Assembly (NCBI RefSeq): GCF_014725735.1
Contig: NZ_CP061368.1
Coordinates: 3,780,698 to 3,844,697 of the forward strand
DNA: 64,000 nucleotides
Source of the DNA: Wenzhouxiangella sp. AB-CW3
GTDB taxonomy: Bacteria > Pseudomonadota > Gammaproteobacteria > Xanthomonadales > Wenzhouxiangellaceae
Direction: 5' to 3'
Made by a program: the position numbers and the translations under genes. The notes beneath the pieces are model-generated. The model worked only from the letters and a program-made list of their open reading frames with translations, was not told the origin of the DNA and did not search any database. Positions 26,755-34,821 of the stretch are shown piece after piece. How positions within the stretch are numbered: the stretch's first letter is position 1; every line of letters begins with the position of its first letter.

Positions 26755-26847
26755 GCCTAACATCCGGGTTAACCGGCCCCGCCACTGAGCCAGCCCGGCT
26801 TTGCCGCCGCGAAGCTTACCGGGGTCCGGTTGAACCCATTGTTATGC
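26755..26847 (-). other. attC site (ISL3-interrupted cassette)
   Basis: R'' GCATAAC (26847-26841) and R' GTTAGGC (26761-26755), arms GGGTTCAACCGGACCCC and GGGCCGGTTAACCC. Complete consensus site. Confidence 0.92.
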
Positions 26848-27085
26848 ATGGAGGTCGGGTTGGGCACTAACATTTCTTTGCTTCCCAACTGCTGAAATCA
26901 AAGTGTACAGTTTCTGGATCCTTGCCCCGAATGTCCCCAAGAAATTTACCGCAATAGGGGCAATGCGAAATTTCGGCCACAGTGCACCAGATAGTTTCGC
27001 CTACTTCCTCCAGATAGTGATTCTCCTCGAGATCTTTCTCTGTGGCTGATCTCGTGACAACCAGCACCCAGTTTTCCATATTTCG

Positions 27086-28498
27086 GGCTCCTCCGCAGAA
27101 TTCGTGGGTAGAAGTGCCTTGATTTCGCCTGGGCTGCGGACCCAGAGAGCGTTGCAGCCGCCTAGATAGAGCATCCCGGCCCGTTCTCTGAGAAGATGGA
27201 AGTGTCAAGCAACCATCGCTCAGAGGAAGGAGGCCGGGATGCAACTGAAGACTATCCTGAACCGCGTCCAGAAATTCAAGTCTTTTGTGTATTCGAACGC
27301 GCGCTGGACCGGCAATACCGAGTCGCCGGATCTGGAAGTCGAGGTGACCGAACGAGCCAATGGTCGGCCTGTTTGCTCCGGCTGTGCTCAGCCGAGGCCA
27401 GGCTATGATCGGTTGCCGAGCCGACGCTTTGAGTTCGTGCCGCTGTGGGGCATCAAGGTGTTTCTCGTTTACGCTCCGCGACGGGTGGCCTGCCCGGATT
27501 GTGGAGTGCGTGTCGAGTGGCTGCCGTGGTCCTCGGGCAAGCACCACCTGACCCATGCCTACGCCTGGTTTCTGGCTCGCTGGGCGCGGCGGCTTTCCTG
27601 GAAGGAAGTGGCCGAGGTATTTCGAACATCCTGGGATAGCGTTTTCCGGTCGGTGGAGATGGCGGTTGAATGGGGCCGAGCTCACCAGGATCTGTCGGGC
27701 ATTGAGTCCATTGGGATCGATGAGATCTCGCGCCAGCGCGGGCACCGCTACCTGACGCTGGTCTACCAGATCGATACGCACCGCAAGCGCCTGCTGTGGG
27801 TGGGGCGGGACCGCAAGGTCAGGACCCTGTTGGGCTTTTTCCGCTGGCTTGGCCCGGAGCGCAGTGCTGGGCTGAAATACATCTGCAGCGACATGTGGCG
27901 ACCGTATCTGAAAGTCATCGCCAAGAAAGCCGGCAAAGCCGTGCATGTGCTGGACCGCTTCCACATCATGGCCCATTTTGGCAAGGCGCTCGACGAAGTA
28001 CGTGCCGGTGAAGCCCGTGCGCTCAAAGTCAAAGGCTACGAGCCGGTGCTGAGCAAGACCCGCTGGTTGCTGCTCAAACGCCCTGAGAACCTCACTGACA
28101 AGCAGGAAACTCGGCTGGCCGAACTTCTTCAGTACAATCTCAAATCGATTCGGGCTTATCTGCTGAAGGAGGAGTTCCAATTGTTCTGGACCTATGTCTC
28201 GCCGTACTGGGCCGGGCAGTTTCTGGATCGATGGTGTACCAAGACCATGCGTTCGAAGATCGAGCCGATGAAGCGGGTTGCCAAAATGTTGCGTAGGCAC
28301 AGGCCGCTGTTGCTCAATTGGTTCCGGGCCAAGGGCCAGCTTTCCAGCGGCGTTGTGGAGGGTTTTAACGCCAAAGCAAAACTGACCTCCAGAAAATCCT
28401 TCGGTTTTAGGACCTTTCGCGGCGCTGAAATCGCCCTGTATCATTCACTTGGTGCTCTACCTGAGCGAGAATTTACCCACAGATTCTGCTGACGAGCC
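27086..28498 (+). mobile_element. ISL3-family insertion sequence (complete)
   Basis: 1413 bp. Left end GGCTCCTCCGCAGAATTCG and reverse complement of right end GGCTCGTCAGCAGAATCTG are inverted repeats. Flanked by the 8-bp duplication ATATTTCG at 27078-27085 and 28499-28506, as expected for ISL3. Different in sequence from the ISL3 remnant at 10400. Confidence 0.93.
27239..28492 (+). CDS. ISL3-family transposase
   Basis: 417 residues. N-terminal zinc finger with CSGCAQPRPGYDRLPSR and CPDCGVRVEWLPW, then helix-turn-helix LSWKEVAEVFRTSW, then the DDE domain with SIGIDEISRQRGHRYLTLVYQ, YICSDMWRPYLKVIA, DRFHIMAHFGKALDEVR and, at the end, SGVVEGFNAKAKLTSRKSFGFRTF. All typical of ISL3. ATG at 27239 with GGAGG just upstream. 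Intact. Confidence 0.93.
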   Translation: MQLKTILNRVQKFKSFVYSNARWTGNTESPDLEVEVTERANGRPVCSGCAQPRPGYDRLPSRRFEFVPLWGIKVFLVYAPRRVACPDCGVRVEWLPWSSGKHHLTHAYAWFLARWARRLSWKEVAEVFRTSWDSVFRSVEMAVEWGRAHQDLSGIESIGIDEISRQRGHRYLTLVYQIDTHRKRLLWVGRDRKVRTLLGFFRWLGPERSAGLKYICSDMWRPYLKVIAKKAGKAVHVLDRFHIMAHFGKALDEVRAGEARALKVKGYEPVLSKTRWLLLKRPENLTDKQETRLAELLQYNLKSIRAYLLKEEFQLFWTYVSPYWAGQFLDRWCTKTMRSKIEPMKRVAKMLRRHRPLLLNWFRAKGQLSSGVVEGFNAKAKLTSRKSFGFRTFRGAEIALYHSLGALPEREFTHRFC

Positions 28499-28595
28499 AT
28501 ATTTCGAAAATAGCCACCGCCTCTCTCTATACAGACGGACTCAGGTAGGGCTTCGCAGTGGTGGATTCGCTCTTCCATCCTTTCAATAACGGAAT

Positions 28596-28688
28596 GCATA
28601 ACGTCTGAGTTAACCGGCGCCACCACCGAACTCGCCCGGCTTTGCCGCCGCAGAGCCTATCGGGGTCCGGTTGAACCCATTGTTAGGG
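28596..28688 (-). other. attC site (inverted toxin-antitoxin cassette)
   Basis: R'' CCCTAAC (28688-28682), R' GTTATGC (28602-28596), consensus arms GGGTTCAACCGGACCCC and GCGCCGGTTAACTCAG. Complete. Confidence 0.92.
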
Positions 28689-28736
28689 GCGGCGAGGGGC
28701 GGTAGAATCTCCATGATAGCTATTTCTGGAGGCCCC

Positions 28737-28976
28737 ATGACTGCTGAGCCCCTGCAGCGCCTACGTTCTGAAATTCTGGCACTCTCCGAGGCCGAACGGG
28801 CTGAATTGGCCCATGACCTTATCCAAAGCCTCGATGCGCCCCGGGAAAATGGAGTTGAAGATGCCTGGGAGCGGGAAATTTCCCGGCGAATCGGTGAGAT
28901 CGATGCCGGACAGGCTGAACTAGTTGAGCGGACAGAGTTTCGGAAACAGATTCGCGCAAAGCTAGAGCGACGATAG
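28737..28976 (+). CDS. Antitoxin of ParE-type addiction module
   Basis: 79 residues of the 'putative addiction module component' antitoxin family: EPLQRLRSEILALSEAERAELAHDLIQSLD near the N-terminus and a C-terminal AWEREISRRIGEIDAGQAE, the region that usually embraces the toxin. ATG at 28737 with GGAGG 5 nt upstream. The pair is read on the plus strand, against the array, so it needs its own promoter in the 48 bp between attC and ATG. The toxin gene follows at once. Confidence 0.88.
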   Translation: MTAEPLQRLRSEILALSEAERAELAHDLIQSLDAPRENGVEDAWEREISRRIGEIDAGQAELVERTEFRKQIRAKLERR

Positions 28977-28978
28977 AC

Positions 28979-29290
28979 TTGAAAGTACGACTTCTTCGCC
29001 AGGCTGCTGAGGAGGCTGAAGCAGCGGCGGCTTGGTATGAGCAAGAACGCCCGGGCCTTGGGGCCGAGTTCTTTGAGGCCATCGAGGCTGGCCTTGATGT
29101 TATAGAGGATGGTTTCCTTCCCCTCTCTCCGATGCCTGGAATCTCTGGCAACCAAGGAGCAAAACGCCTCATTCTCCGCCGCTTCCCATACGATATTGTT
29201 GTCGTCGATCGCGGCGATGAACGGCTCGTTGTGGCGTTTGCTCATCATTCTCGGAAACCTGGCTATTGGCGAGATCGTACTAGCCCCTAA
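28979..29290 (+). CDS. RelE/ParE-family toxin
   Basis: 103 residues matching the ParE/RelE toxin fold: VRLLRQAAEEAEAAAAWYEQERPGLGAEFFEAIEAGLD, GAKRLILRRFPYDIVV and a C-terminal VAFAHHSRKPGYWRDR. ParE relatives poison gyrase and RelE relatives cut mRNA; the target is not evident. The start is a TTG at 28979, 2 nt after the antitoxin stop, so translation is probably coupled. Its stop TAA lies inside the attC at 29285-29388. Confidence 0.9.
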   Translation: MKVRLLRQAAEEAEAAAAWYEQERPGLGAEFFEAIEAGLDVIEDGFLPLSPMPGISGNQGAKRLILRRFPYDIVVVDRGDERLVVAFAHHSRKPGYWRDRTSP

Positions 29291-29388
29291 CACCGGAGTT
29301 AAGCGGCATTTGGGCCGCGCCCAGCATGGTACAACATTGGGACCATGCTGGGTGCGGCCCAAATGTCCGCTTGAACGATTGGTTAGGC
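29285..29388 (-). other. attC site with long near-perfect hairpin (GNAT cassette)
   Basis: R'' GCCTAAC (29388-29382), R' GTTAGGG (29291-29285). Between them CATTTGGGCCGCGCCCAGC and its near-exact complement GCTGGGTGCGGCCCAAATG build a stem of about 24 bp, unlike the other attCs. The outer arms (GTTCAAGCGG / CCGCTTAACTC) are conventional. Confidence 0.88.
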
Positions 29389-29823
29389 GCGCAATGGCCT
29401 GACGTAACAGTGCTGAGTCTTTTGCAGGGCGTAGCCGCGGCCAGCATAGAACGAATGGGCCTCAGGACGAACCACGTTGGAGCGCACACGTAGTGAGCTT
29501 GCGCCATGAGACAGTGCCCATGCCTCCGCCGCCGCGACGAGGGCCGAACCGACGCCGGCGCGCCGGGCACTGGCTGAGACGACTAGGCCAGTAAGTTCGT
29601 AGGAAGTGCCGGACTCGATGGTGAGACGCCTTTCGGCATTGACGAGCCCGATCAGGCCGCCGGATGACTCGGCCGCGACGACAACGAAGTAGCGATCGCT
29701 GCCGACGAGCTGCGAAAGCCGCGCCTCGATGTCGCCCGGGCTCGCCGGATAGCCGAGCTCACCGACGAGTGCGGCGATGGCCGAGCTGTCATCAATGGAC
29801 GCGGGTCGTAGCGAAACGTGCAT
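29383..29823 (-). CDS. GNAT-family acetyltransferase (cassette)
   Basis: 146 residues. Acetyl-CoA-binding motif A is VVSASARRAGVGSALVAAAEAWA, and motif B follows in HSFYAGRGYALQKTQHCYVR. Members acetylate small amines, antibiotics or proteins; no acceptor can be assigned, although small cassette GNATs include aminoglycoside acetyltransferases. ATG at 29823 is used, since codons further upstream belong to the intron copy 6 domain V. Its cassette begins at the 3' splice site of that intron; the stop overlaps R''. Confidence 0.85.
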   Translation of the reverse strand: MHVSLRPASIDDSSAIAALVGELGYPASPGDIEARLSQLVGSDRYFVVVAAESSGGLIGLVNAERRLTIESGTSYELTGLVVSASARRAGVGSALVAAAEAWALSHGASSLRVRSNVVRPEAHSFYAGRGYALQKTQHCYVRPLRA

Positions 29824-29920
29824 TGCGCGCCTAATCGGGATAGGGAGGCACCTCACGATGCCTCTCCTCCCACACCACCGGGCATACGGATCACGTACCA
29901 CGGCGGTTCGATGAACACCA

Positions 29921-31306
29921 CTACCGCGCCACCAGGCTCGGTAGTCCCAAGTCAGCAAAATACCTCGCGGGCAGAGCCCGGTATAGCGCCGGGGTGTGCG
30001 ACAGCCGCCACGGCCCGTGGGCCGATTTGGATGTCTGCCAGGCATCCCGCACGCTCACGCCACGACGGCGAAGCTGGCGGTAGCCCGAGCGGCCCCATTG
30101 CTTCCAGAGATAACAGCGTAATCGTCGCCGCAGCCATTTGTCGATCTCGCGCAGTGGGCTCGGTACTTCGGCAATCCCGAAGTACGCTTTCCATCCAAGC
30201 AGGTAGTCTCTCAAGTCTGCCACGACATCGGCCAAACGGTGGCCTCTCGTGCGGCGGGTCAGGACCCGCAAGTGGGTTTTCAACCGGGCCAGTGCCTTGG
30301 GCGACACTTTCAGCCGGTGATCCCCACGGGTGACCGTAAACCCCAAAAACTGGCGGTACCACGGTCGGTCGACCGCGCTTTTGCGTGTATTCACTTCGAG
30401 CCGGAGTGAGTCTTCGACAAAGCGCTTGATGCTGTTCATCACCCGCTCGCCGGCACGTTGACTCCGCACCAGTATCTGGCAGTCGTCAGCATATCGGACG
30501 AAGCGGTGGCCGCGCCGCTCGAGCTCCCAATCCAGCTCATCCAGCACCACGTTGGCCAGGACCGGTGACAGCGGGCCGCCTTGCGGCACACCGGCATTCG
30601 TCGGGCTCCAGTGGTCTCCATCCATCACCCCGGCGGTCAGAAAACGGTTGATCAGTCGCAGCAGACGACGATCCGGGACATGATCCTTGAGCCGGCGCAT
30701 CAACCGGTCGTGGTTGACCCGGTCGAAGAACGCCGCCAGGTCCAGGTCTACCGTCCACTGGCCGCCCGCCCGAATGTCGGCTTGCAGGCGCTTGAGAGCC
30801 TGGTGCGCCGACTTGCCCGGCCGGAAGCCATAGCTGCGGGGATGGAAGTGGGGGTCCCATTGCGCCGATACCACCTGCGCAACGGCTTGCTGGATGAAGC
30901 GGTCCAGAACCGTCGGGATGCCCAGCAGGCGTTCCCGTCCGTCGGCCTTGGGGATGCGGACCCGCCGGACCGGTTGCGGGCGATACTGCCCCGCTTCCAG
31001 TTGATCGCGGATCGCAGGCCAGTTCTGGCGAAGGAAGTCCGGTAGTGCATCAACGCTCATCCCGTCAATGCCCGGCGCGCCCTTGTTCTGGCGTACTTGC
31101 TTGACTGCCCGCTGCAGGTTGCTGCGTTCCAGCACCTTCTCCCACAGCGAGACAGTGGATGTCGAGGCCGGATCGGTCCTTTCCCCAGTCACCGATTCCT
31201 CCCGTGCACGGGGCACGGCCGACTCCTGTCGATTCTCTGAGGCTGTCCGGTCACTCATACTCGGTCGATCATCCTCGTTCATCGTTCGGGCCTTCAGTGA
31301 CGCCAA
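29921..31306 (-). CDS. Group II intron reverse transcriptase/maturase, copy 6 (intact frame)
   Basis: Full 461-residue frame with PQGGPLSP and YADD. It carries Trp-to-Leu in the thumb region (VADLRDYLLGW; copies 1-5 have VADWRDYLLGW), a change shared only with copy 7. The protein could act in trans on other introns even though its own ribozyme is interrupted upstream. Expression may depend on a promoter within the IS or intron. Confidence 0.9.
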   Translation of the reverse strand: MASLKARTMNEDDRPSMSDRTASENRQESAVPRAREESVTGERTDPASTSTVSLWEKVLERSNLQRAVKQVRQNKGAPGIDGMSVDALPDFLRQNWPAIRDQLEAGQYRPQPVRRVRIPKADGRERLLGIPTVLDRFIQQAVAQVVSAQWDPHFHPRSYGFRPGKSAHQALKRLQADIRAGGQWTVDLDLAAFFDRVNHDRLMRRLKDHVPDRRLLRLINRFLTAGVMDGDHWSPTNAGVPQGGPLSPVLANVVLDELDWELERRGHRFVRYADDCQILVRSQRAGERVMNSIKRFVEDSLRLEVNTRKSAVDRPWYRQFLGFTVTRGDHRLKVSPKALARLKTHLRVLTRRTRGHRLADVVADLRDYLLGWKAYFGIAEVPSPLREIDKWLRRRLRCYLWKQWGRSGYRQLRRRGVSVRDAWQTSKSAHGPWRLSHTPALYRALPARYFADLGLPSLVAR

Positions 31307-31630
31307 TCACCTACTATGCCCTCGGCTGACTTCTCCCAGGCGGTCAGCGCCAATTGCTCAGCGCTCAGCTTCGCAAAGCGAAGCACCGGGGAGACCTCCC
31401 GGGGTAAGGCACGAAACTGTCACGGCGTAGACGCTGGATTTATAAAACGCAGACCGATTGCAGATGGAGGGCTTCATGGTCACGTGCCCACTGGCCCCGT
31501 CTACGTCACACCTCATATCCAGTTCCTGTTCGTCGCCCCGCCGCTTTGGATTGGGCTTCCTCCCCCTCTGTCAGGATAGTTGTCGTCTCCTCTAAAATAG
31601 TCTCCAAGAGGGGGCGGACAGGAGCTGACA

Positions 31631-32125
31631 GTGAAGTATTCAGAAGAACGCAGAAAATCAGTGCTGGCCAAATTGTGCCCACCACATAATCGAACGGTCC
31701 GAGAAGTCGCCGCTGAGGAAGGCATTTCTGAGCCGACGGTGTACTTGTGGCGCAAGCAGGCTCGGGAGCGCGGAGAGCTGTACCCCGATGCCGGATCTGA
31801 CGCCCAGGGCTGGAGTGCTCGGGACAAGTTCGCGGCCGTGATTGAAACGGCTTCGATGAACGAGTCTGAGCGCTCGGAATACTGCCGCAAGCGCGGCCTG
31901 TATCCGGAGCAGCTGGCCACCTGGCGCCGGGCCTGCGAACAGGCCAACGACTGGGCCGAGGAGCGCAGTGCCAGCCAGGTCAAAACTGATCGTGAGCAGC
32001 GTCGCAAGATGCGCGAACTCGAGCGCGATCTGGCACGCAAGGAAAAGGCCCTGGCAGAGACGGCTGCCTTGCTTACCTTGTCAAAAAAAGCCCGGGCGAT
32101 CTGGGGGGACGGAGAGGACGAATGA
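31631..32125 (+). CDS. IS3-family transposase OrfA, copy 1
   Basis: 164 residues with an N-terminal helix-turn-helix (TVREVAAEEGISEPTVYLWRKQ), a second DNA-contacting segment (CRKRGLYPEQLATWRRAC) and a C-terminal Leu/Lys-rich coiled coil (KMRELERDLARKEKALAET). Longer than most OrfA proteins. Its TGA overlaps the ATG of orfB in ATGA (32122), so orfB may be made by reinitiation as well as, or instead of, frameshifting. Confidence 0.9.
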   Translation: MKYSEERRKSVLAKLCPPHNRTVREVAAEEGISEPTVYLWRKQARERGELYPDAGSDAQGWSARDKFAAVIETASMNESERSEYCRKRGLYPEQLATWRRACEQANDWAEERSASQVKTDREQRRKMRELERDLARKEKALAETAALLTLSKKARAIWGDGEDE

Positions 32126-33177
32126 TCAGCACCCCGGATCGCCAGAAAGCTGTTGAGCTGATCGACGAGGCCAGAACCGCTGGCGCCCGTCTCAGGCCCG
32201 CCTGCCAGGTGCTGGGCATCACGGCACGCACTTATCAGCGCTGGACGGCTGATGGCGGCGTGCGCGCCGACAAACGGCCTGAGGCAGTGCGCCCGTTGCC
32301 TTCTCACGCGCTCAAGCCTGAAGAACGGCAAGCGATTGTAACGGTCTGCAACGAGCCCGAGCACGCTTCCATGCCGCCGGGCCAGATCGTGCCGAAGTTG
32401 GCCGACGAGGGCCGCTACCTGGCCTCTGAGTCGAGCTTTTACCGCGTACTGAATGACGAGGACCAGCAGCACCATCGCGGTCGTGCCCGCAAGCCTGCAG
32501 CGGCCCGGCCGCCAGCGACGCACTGTGCCGATGCGCCCAACACCGTTTGGTGTTGGGACATCACCTGGTTGCCGGCCGATATCCGTGGGCGCTTCTTCTT
32601 CCTGTACCTGATCATGGATCTGTTCAGCCGCAAGATCGTAGGCTGGGAAGTGCATGATAGCGAGAGTGCCGTGCTGTCCAGTGAGCTGGTGCAGCAGACG
32701 GTCTGGCGGGAAGGCTGCGTCGATCAACCGCTGGTCCTCCATGGTGATAACGGCAGCCCGATCAAAGGTCAGACCGTCCAGGTCATGCTCGGCAAGCTGG
32801 GTATCACGGCCTCGTTCAGCCGACCGCGGGTCAGTGATGACAATGCCTTCGTCGAATCGTTGTTCCGAACCTGCAAGTATGTGCCGGACTTCCCGAAGAC
32901 TGGCTTTGCCTCGCTGGAAGCGGCACGCGAGTGGGTCGCGCGCTTTGTCGAGTGGTACAACCATCAGCACAAGCATCGCGGGATCAACTACGTCACCCCG
33001 CACCAGCGCCACACTGGACAGGACATTGAGATCCTGGCCAAACGCCATGCCGTCTATCAAGCGGCGCGGGACAAGCATCCACAGCGCTGGAGTGGGGATA
33101 CCCGCAACTGGTCTCCGGCAGGAGCCGTGTGGTTGAACCCGGAAAAGGAAAAGCAGCCGGAAAGTCAGGCTGCATGA
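32122..33177 (+). CDS. IS3-family transposase OrfB (DDE integrase core), copy 1
   Basis: 351 residues. N-terminal HTH-like region (CQVLGITARTYQRW), then an rve integrase core with TVWCWDITWLPADIRGRFFFLYLIMDLFSRKIVGW, HGDNGSPIKGQTVQ and SDDNAFVESLFRTCKY, giving D, D and E, and the closing WYNHQHKHRGINYVTPHQRH. Intact. Confidence 0.92.
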   Translation: MISTPDRQKAVELIDEARTAGARLRPACQVLGITARTYQRWTADGGVRADKRPEAVRPLPSHALKPEERQAIVTVCNEPEHASMPPGQIVPKLADEGRYLASESSFYRVLNDEDQQHHRGRARKPAAARPPATHCADAPNTVWCWDITWLPADIRGRFFFLYLIMDLFSRKIVGWEVHDSESAVLSSELVQQTVWREGCVDQPLVLHGDNGSPIKGQTVQVMLGKLGITASFSRPRVSDDNAFVESLFRTCKYVPDFPKTGFASLEAAREWVARFVEWYNHQHKHRGINYVTPHQRHTGQDIEILAKRHAVYQAARDKHPQRWSGDTRNWSPAGAVWLNPEKEKQPESQAA

Positions 33178-33326
33178 GTATGGAAAAGGCGACTTCTATC
33201 TTGACAACCACCGTCCTCCAGACCCCACCTCACGATGACGCCCTTGCCCTTTTCCTAACCTTCGGCTCTGCGAATACCTGGTAAGAGGACTTACACCTCT
33301 CTAGTCTCGTGCCATGCCCGGCACAC

Positions 33327-33405
33327 ACGATTTAGCTAAGCGGCGCGGCTATGCCGCGTCCGGTGGAGCGCGAAGCGCGGAACGAACTTGAGCGCTTTGT
33401 TAGGG
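33327..33405 (-). other. attC site split by intron 6
   Basis: R'' CCCTAAC (33405-33399), GC-rich inner stem GGACGCGGCATAGCCGCGCC, R' interrupted after GT. Same short type as the attC of the TonB-C-like cassettes, including the TTCCGCGCTTCGCGCTCC arm. Confidence 0.88.
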
Positions 33406-34056
33406 GCTGACATTGGTGAAATATGGATCATTAACACCGAGATATCTCAGATAAGCGGCAGACCTTCCCCTAATTAGAAGCGCTTGAGACAGTGTTTCTA
33501 TATCGTGGCTATTGGACTCTGAACTTCGATTCGCGACAAAAGCATCTACGGTGAGCATGTATTCAGAAGGGTCAAAATCGTACTTCTCAATACCTGGCAA
33601 CAGGTTAATCAGTTCATCGGATCGATCTATATCGGTCCGGATTAGATATGCGATATCTGTATAGCTGAATTCCCATACGGATAAACCTTGGGTGGCAACC
33701 TTTTCTAGCCATTCATTCGCAGACTGTCCACGCCGCTCCACCCATTGCCCTTGATCTGTCTGCTTTAAAGATTTGTCTTTTTCGATTAGTTCAAGAATTT
33801 CGTTCAGGGGGCCTAGATAATCACCTATGCCGGTCACCCCATAATGCGCTTTAGACCATGGCATCAATCTACGGGCAAGCGTTTCATGCCCCACCCAAGC
33901 GCTCAACTCAACCTCATATATTCGATTGGTATCTGGATGATAAAGGAACCCAATTTCTGTATTGAGAGTTGCTCGATACGAGTGCAGTACATAGAGGAAT
34001 GTTATTGCAAAGAGTGCAAGAACAAACACACAAATTCGGCATCGATAGCGATTCAT
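33400..34056 (-). CDS. Hypothetical membrane-anchored protein (cassette)
   Basis: 218 residues with one N-terminal anchor (IFVLALFAITFLYVLH-like, residues about 8-24) and a long polar domain that includes WVGHETLARRLMPWSKAHYG and EYMLTVDAFVANRSSESN. The domain would be periplasmic. No family recognised. ATG at 34056; the stop overlaps the attC R'' core, as usual in this array. Confidence 0.6.
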   Translation of the reverse strand: MNRYRCRICVFVLALFAITFLYVLHSYRATLNTEIGFLYHPDTNRIYEVELSAWVGHETLARRLMPWSKAHYGVTGIGDYLGPLNEILELIEKDKSLKQTDQGQWVERRGQSANEWLEKVATQGLSVWEFSYTDIAYLIRTDIDRSDELINLLPGIEKYDFDPSEYMLTVDAFVANRSSESNSHDIETLSQALLIRGRSAAYLRYLGVNDPYFTNVSP

Positions 34057-34061
34057 AGAGT

Positions 34062-34154
34062 CCCTAACGTTTGGGTTAACCGGCGCCGCCACTGGGCTCG
34101 CCCGGCTTTGCCGCCGCGAAGCTTACCGGGGTCCGGTTGAACCCTTTGTTAGGC
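34062..34154 (-). other. attC site (consensus)
   Basis: R'' GCCTAAC (34154-34148) and R' GTTAGGG (34068-34062), arms GGGTTCAACCGGACCCC and GGCGCCGGTTAACCC. Complete. Confidence 0.92.
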
Positions 34155-34445
34155 GCGACTTCGATGTTTTGGCAATTGCCATACGAGCATGCAGATACCT
34201 GCAGCAAATAGAAAGAGGCCTGGAAACATTAAGTTTATGAGCAAAAAAGTAAGCGGTGTGGATTGTGATGAAAAGAAAAACAAAACTACGCGACCTAGTA
34301 GAAAGAGGGTTCCGCCAACAGCAATTAGTGAGCCAGGGACTCTAAATCCTTTGTATGTAGCGATAACTCCAGCGATTGCAATGAAAGCTGCTGAAACCTC
34401 TGCCAGGTAGTCGAATAATCCTATGATGCGGGTTAATGATTCCAT
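34149..34445 (-). CDS. Small polytopic membrane protein (cassette)
   Basis: 98 residues with three hydrophobic segments (LAEVSAAFIAIAGVIATY, SLIAVGGTLFLLGRVVLFFF, FLLINLMFPGLFLFAAGICML). No family recognised. ATG at 34445; stop inside the attC core at 34149. Integron cassettes often carry such small membrane proteins of unknown role. Confidence 0.6.
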   Translation of the reverse strand: MESLTRIIGLFDYLAEVSAAFIAIAGVIATYKGFRVPGSLIAVGGTLFLLGRVVLFFFSSQSTPLTFLLINLMFPGLFLFAAGICMLVWQLPKHRSRA

Positions 34446-34483
34446 ATGCCTATTTGAAGTAGTCTTGGATGATTGACCTTAGC

Positions 34484-34576
34484 GCCTAACGTTTGGGTTA
34501 ACCGGCGCCGCCACCGGACTCGCCCGGCTATGCCGGCCCGGAGCTTTCCGGCGTCCGGTTGATCCCTTTGTTAGGT
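34484..34576 (-). other. attC site (DUF4160/DUF2442 cassette)
   Basis: R'' ACCTAAC (34576-34570) and R' GTTAGGC (34490-34484), arms GGGATCAACCGGACGCC and GGCGCCGGTTAACCC. Complete; the DUF2442 frame runs into it and stops inside. Confidence 0.92.
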
Positions 34577-34821
34577 GCCGGTGCGCCTCGAAGGAGGCCT
34601 TCCGTACTGAGGTCTTCGTCGATGTCCGGCCAGTGGATCCCGTAACCACCCCCACAGATTTGCCAATTGGAGAGTTCTGCCGCCGAAGCGTGGGCAAGCC
34701 GCGGATACCACTCTATTGGCACCGAAATTCGACGGCCATCCTTTAGGCCAACTACCAGGAATTCCTCGGTAAATTCAACCGAGTCAACACGCTCATCGGC
34801 GTTAAGCGCCAAAGTACCCAT
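34528..34821 (-). CDS. DUF2442 protein
   Basis: 97 residues. The first 75 match DUF2442: VDSVEFTEEFLVVGLKDGRRISVPIEWYPRLAHAS and WQICGGGYGIHWPDIDEDLSTEGLL. The last 20 residues are translated attC, ending at a stop inside the site. ATG at 34821 overlaps the 3' end of the DUF4160 gene by 20 bp. DUF4160-DUF2442 pairs are common and are suspected, not proven, to form toxin-antitoxin-like modules. Confidence 0.82.
   Translation of the reverse strand: MGTLALNADERVDSVEFTEEFLVVGLKDGRRISVPIEWYPRLAHASAAELSNWQICGGGYGIHWPDIDEDLSTEGLLRGAPAPNKGINRTPESSGPA

Larger units (their letters stand above)
26867..28599 (-). pseudogene. Small zinc-knuckle protein interrupted by ISL3-family element
   Basis: Removing the ISL3 copy and one 8-bp duplication restores one frame of about 103 codons: MHSVIERMEERIHHCEALPE (from the ATG at 28599, which overlaps the attC core GTTATGC), through RNMENWVLVVTRSATEKDL and a CPYCGKF knuckle to SSWEAKKC. 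The IS lies after codon 35. No family recognised; single CxxC plus a late C-terminal Cys. Confidence 0.85.
31562..33213 (+). mobile_element. IS3-family insertion sequence, copy 1
   Basis: 1652 bp. Left end CCCCCTCTGTCAGGATAG, right end complement CGGTGGTTGTCAAGATAG; internal repeat part TGTCA-GATAG is shared. 4-bp duplication TCCT at 31558-31561 and 33214-33217. Inserted in intron copy 6. Identical-sized copy 2 lies at 35166-36817 in reverse orientation. Confidence 0.93.
29834..33326 (-). mobile_element. Group IIC-attC intron, copy 6, interrupted by IS3-family element
   Basis: From GTGTGCCGGGC (33326) to CCCGAT (29834). The intron itself is 1837 nt; the IS3 copy at 31562-33213 plus its TCCT duplication accounts for the rest. 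5' exon ...CTAAATCGT, 3' exon TAGGCGCGC. The IS lies 5' of the RT gene in the ribozyme domain I-III region, so splicing is probably abolished. Sublineage B. Confidence 0.94.

Noticed and set aside
26867..28444. 525-codon minus-strand frame across the ISL3 element
   Set aside because: It is a chance antisense frame of the transposase joined to the C-terminus of the interrupted cassette gene; only the last part is real.
31513..33078. 521-codon minus-strand frame antisense to the IS3 element (and its twin at 35301-36830)
   Set aside because: Antisense to OrfA/OrfB with intact DDE motifs; high GC content creates long false frames.
11196..33326. Regularly spaced repeats resembling a CRISPR or satellite array
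   Set aside because: The repeats are 1.8-kb introns and attC sites of about 60-100 bp with unrelated cassettes between them; no short repeat-spacer pattern exists.
33400..34092. Start of the membrane-anchored cassette gene within attC (34092)
   Set aside because: Codons before 34056 are translated attC (AAPVNPNVR-like, seen in front of many cassettes here), so the ATG at 34056 is used.
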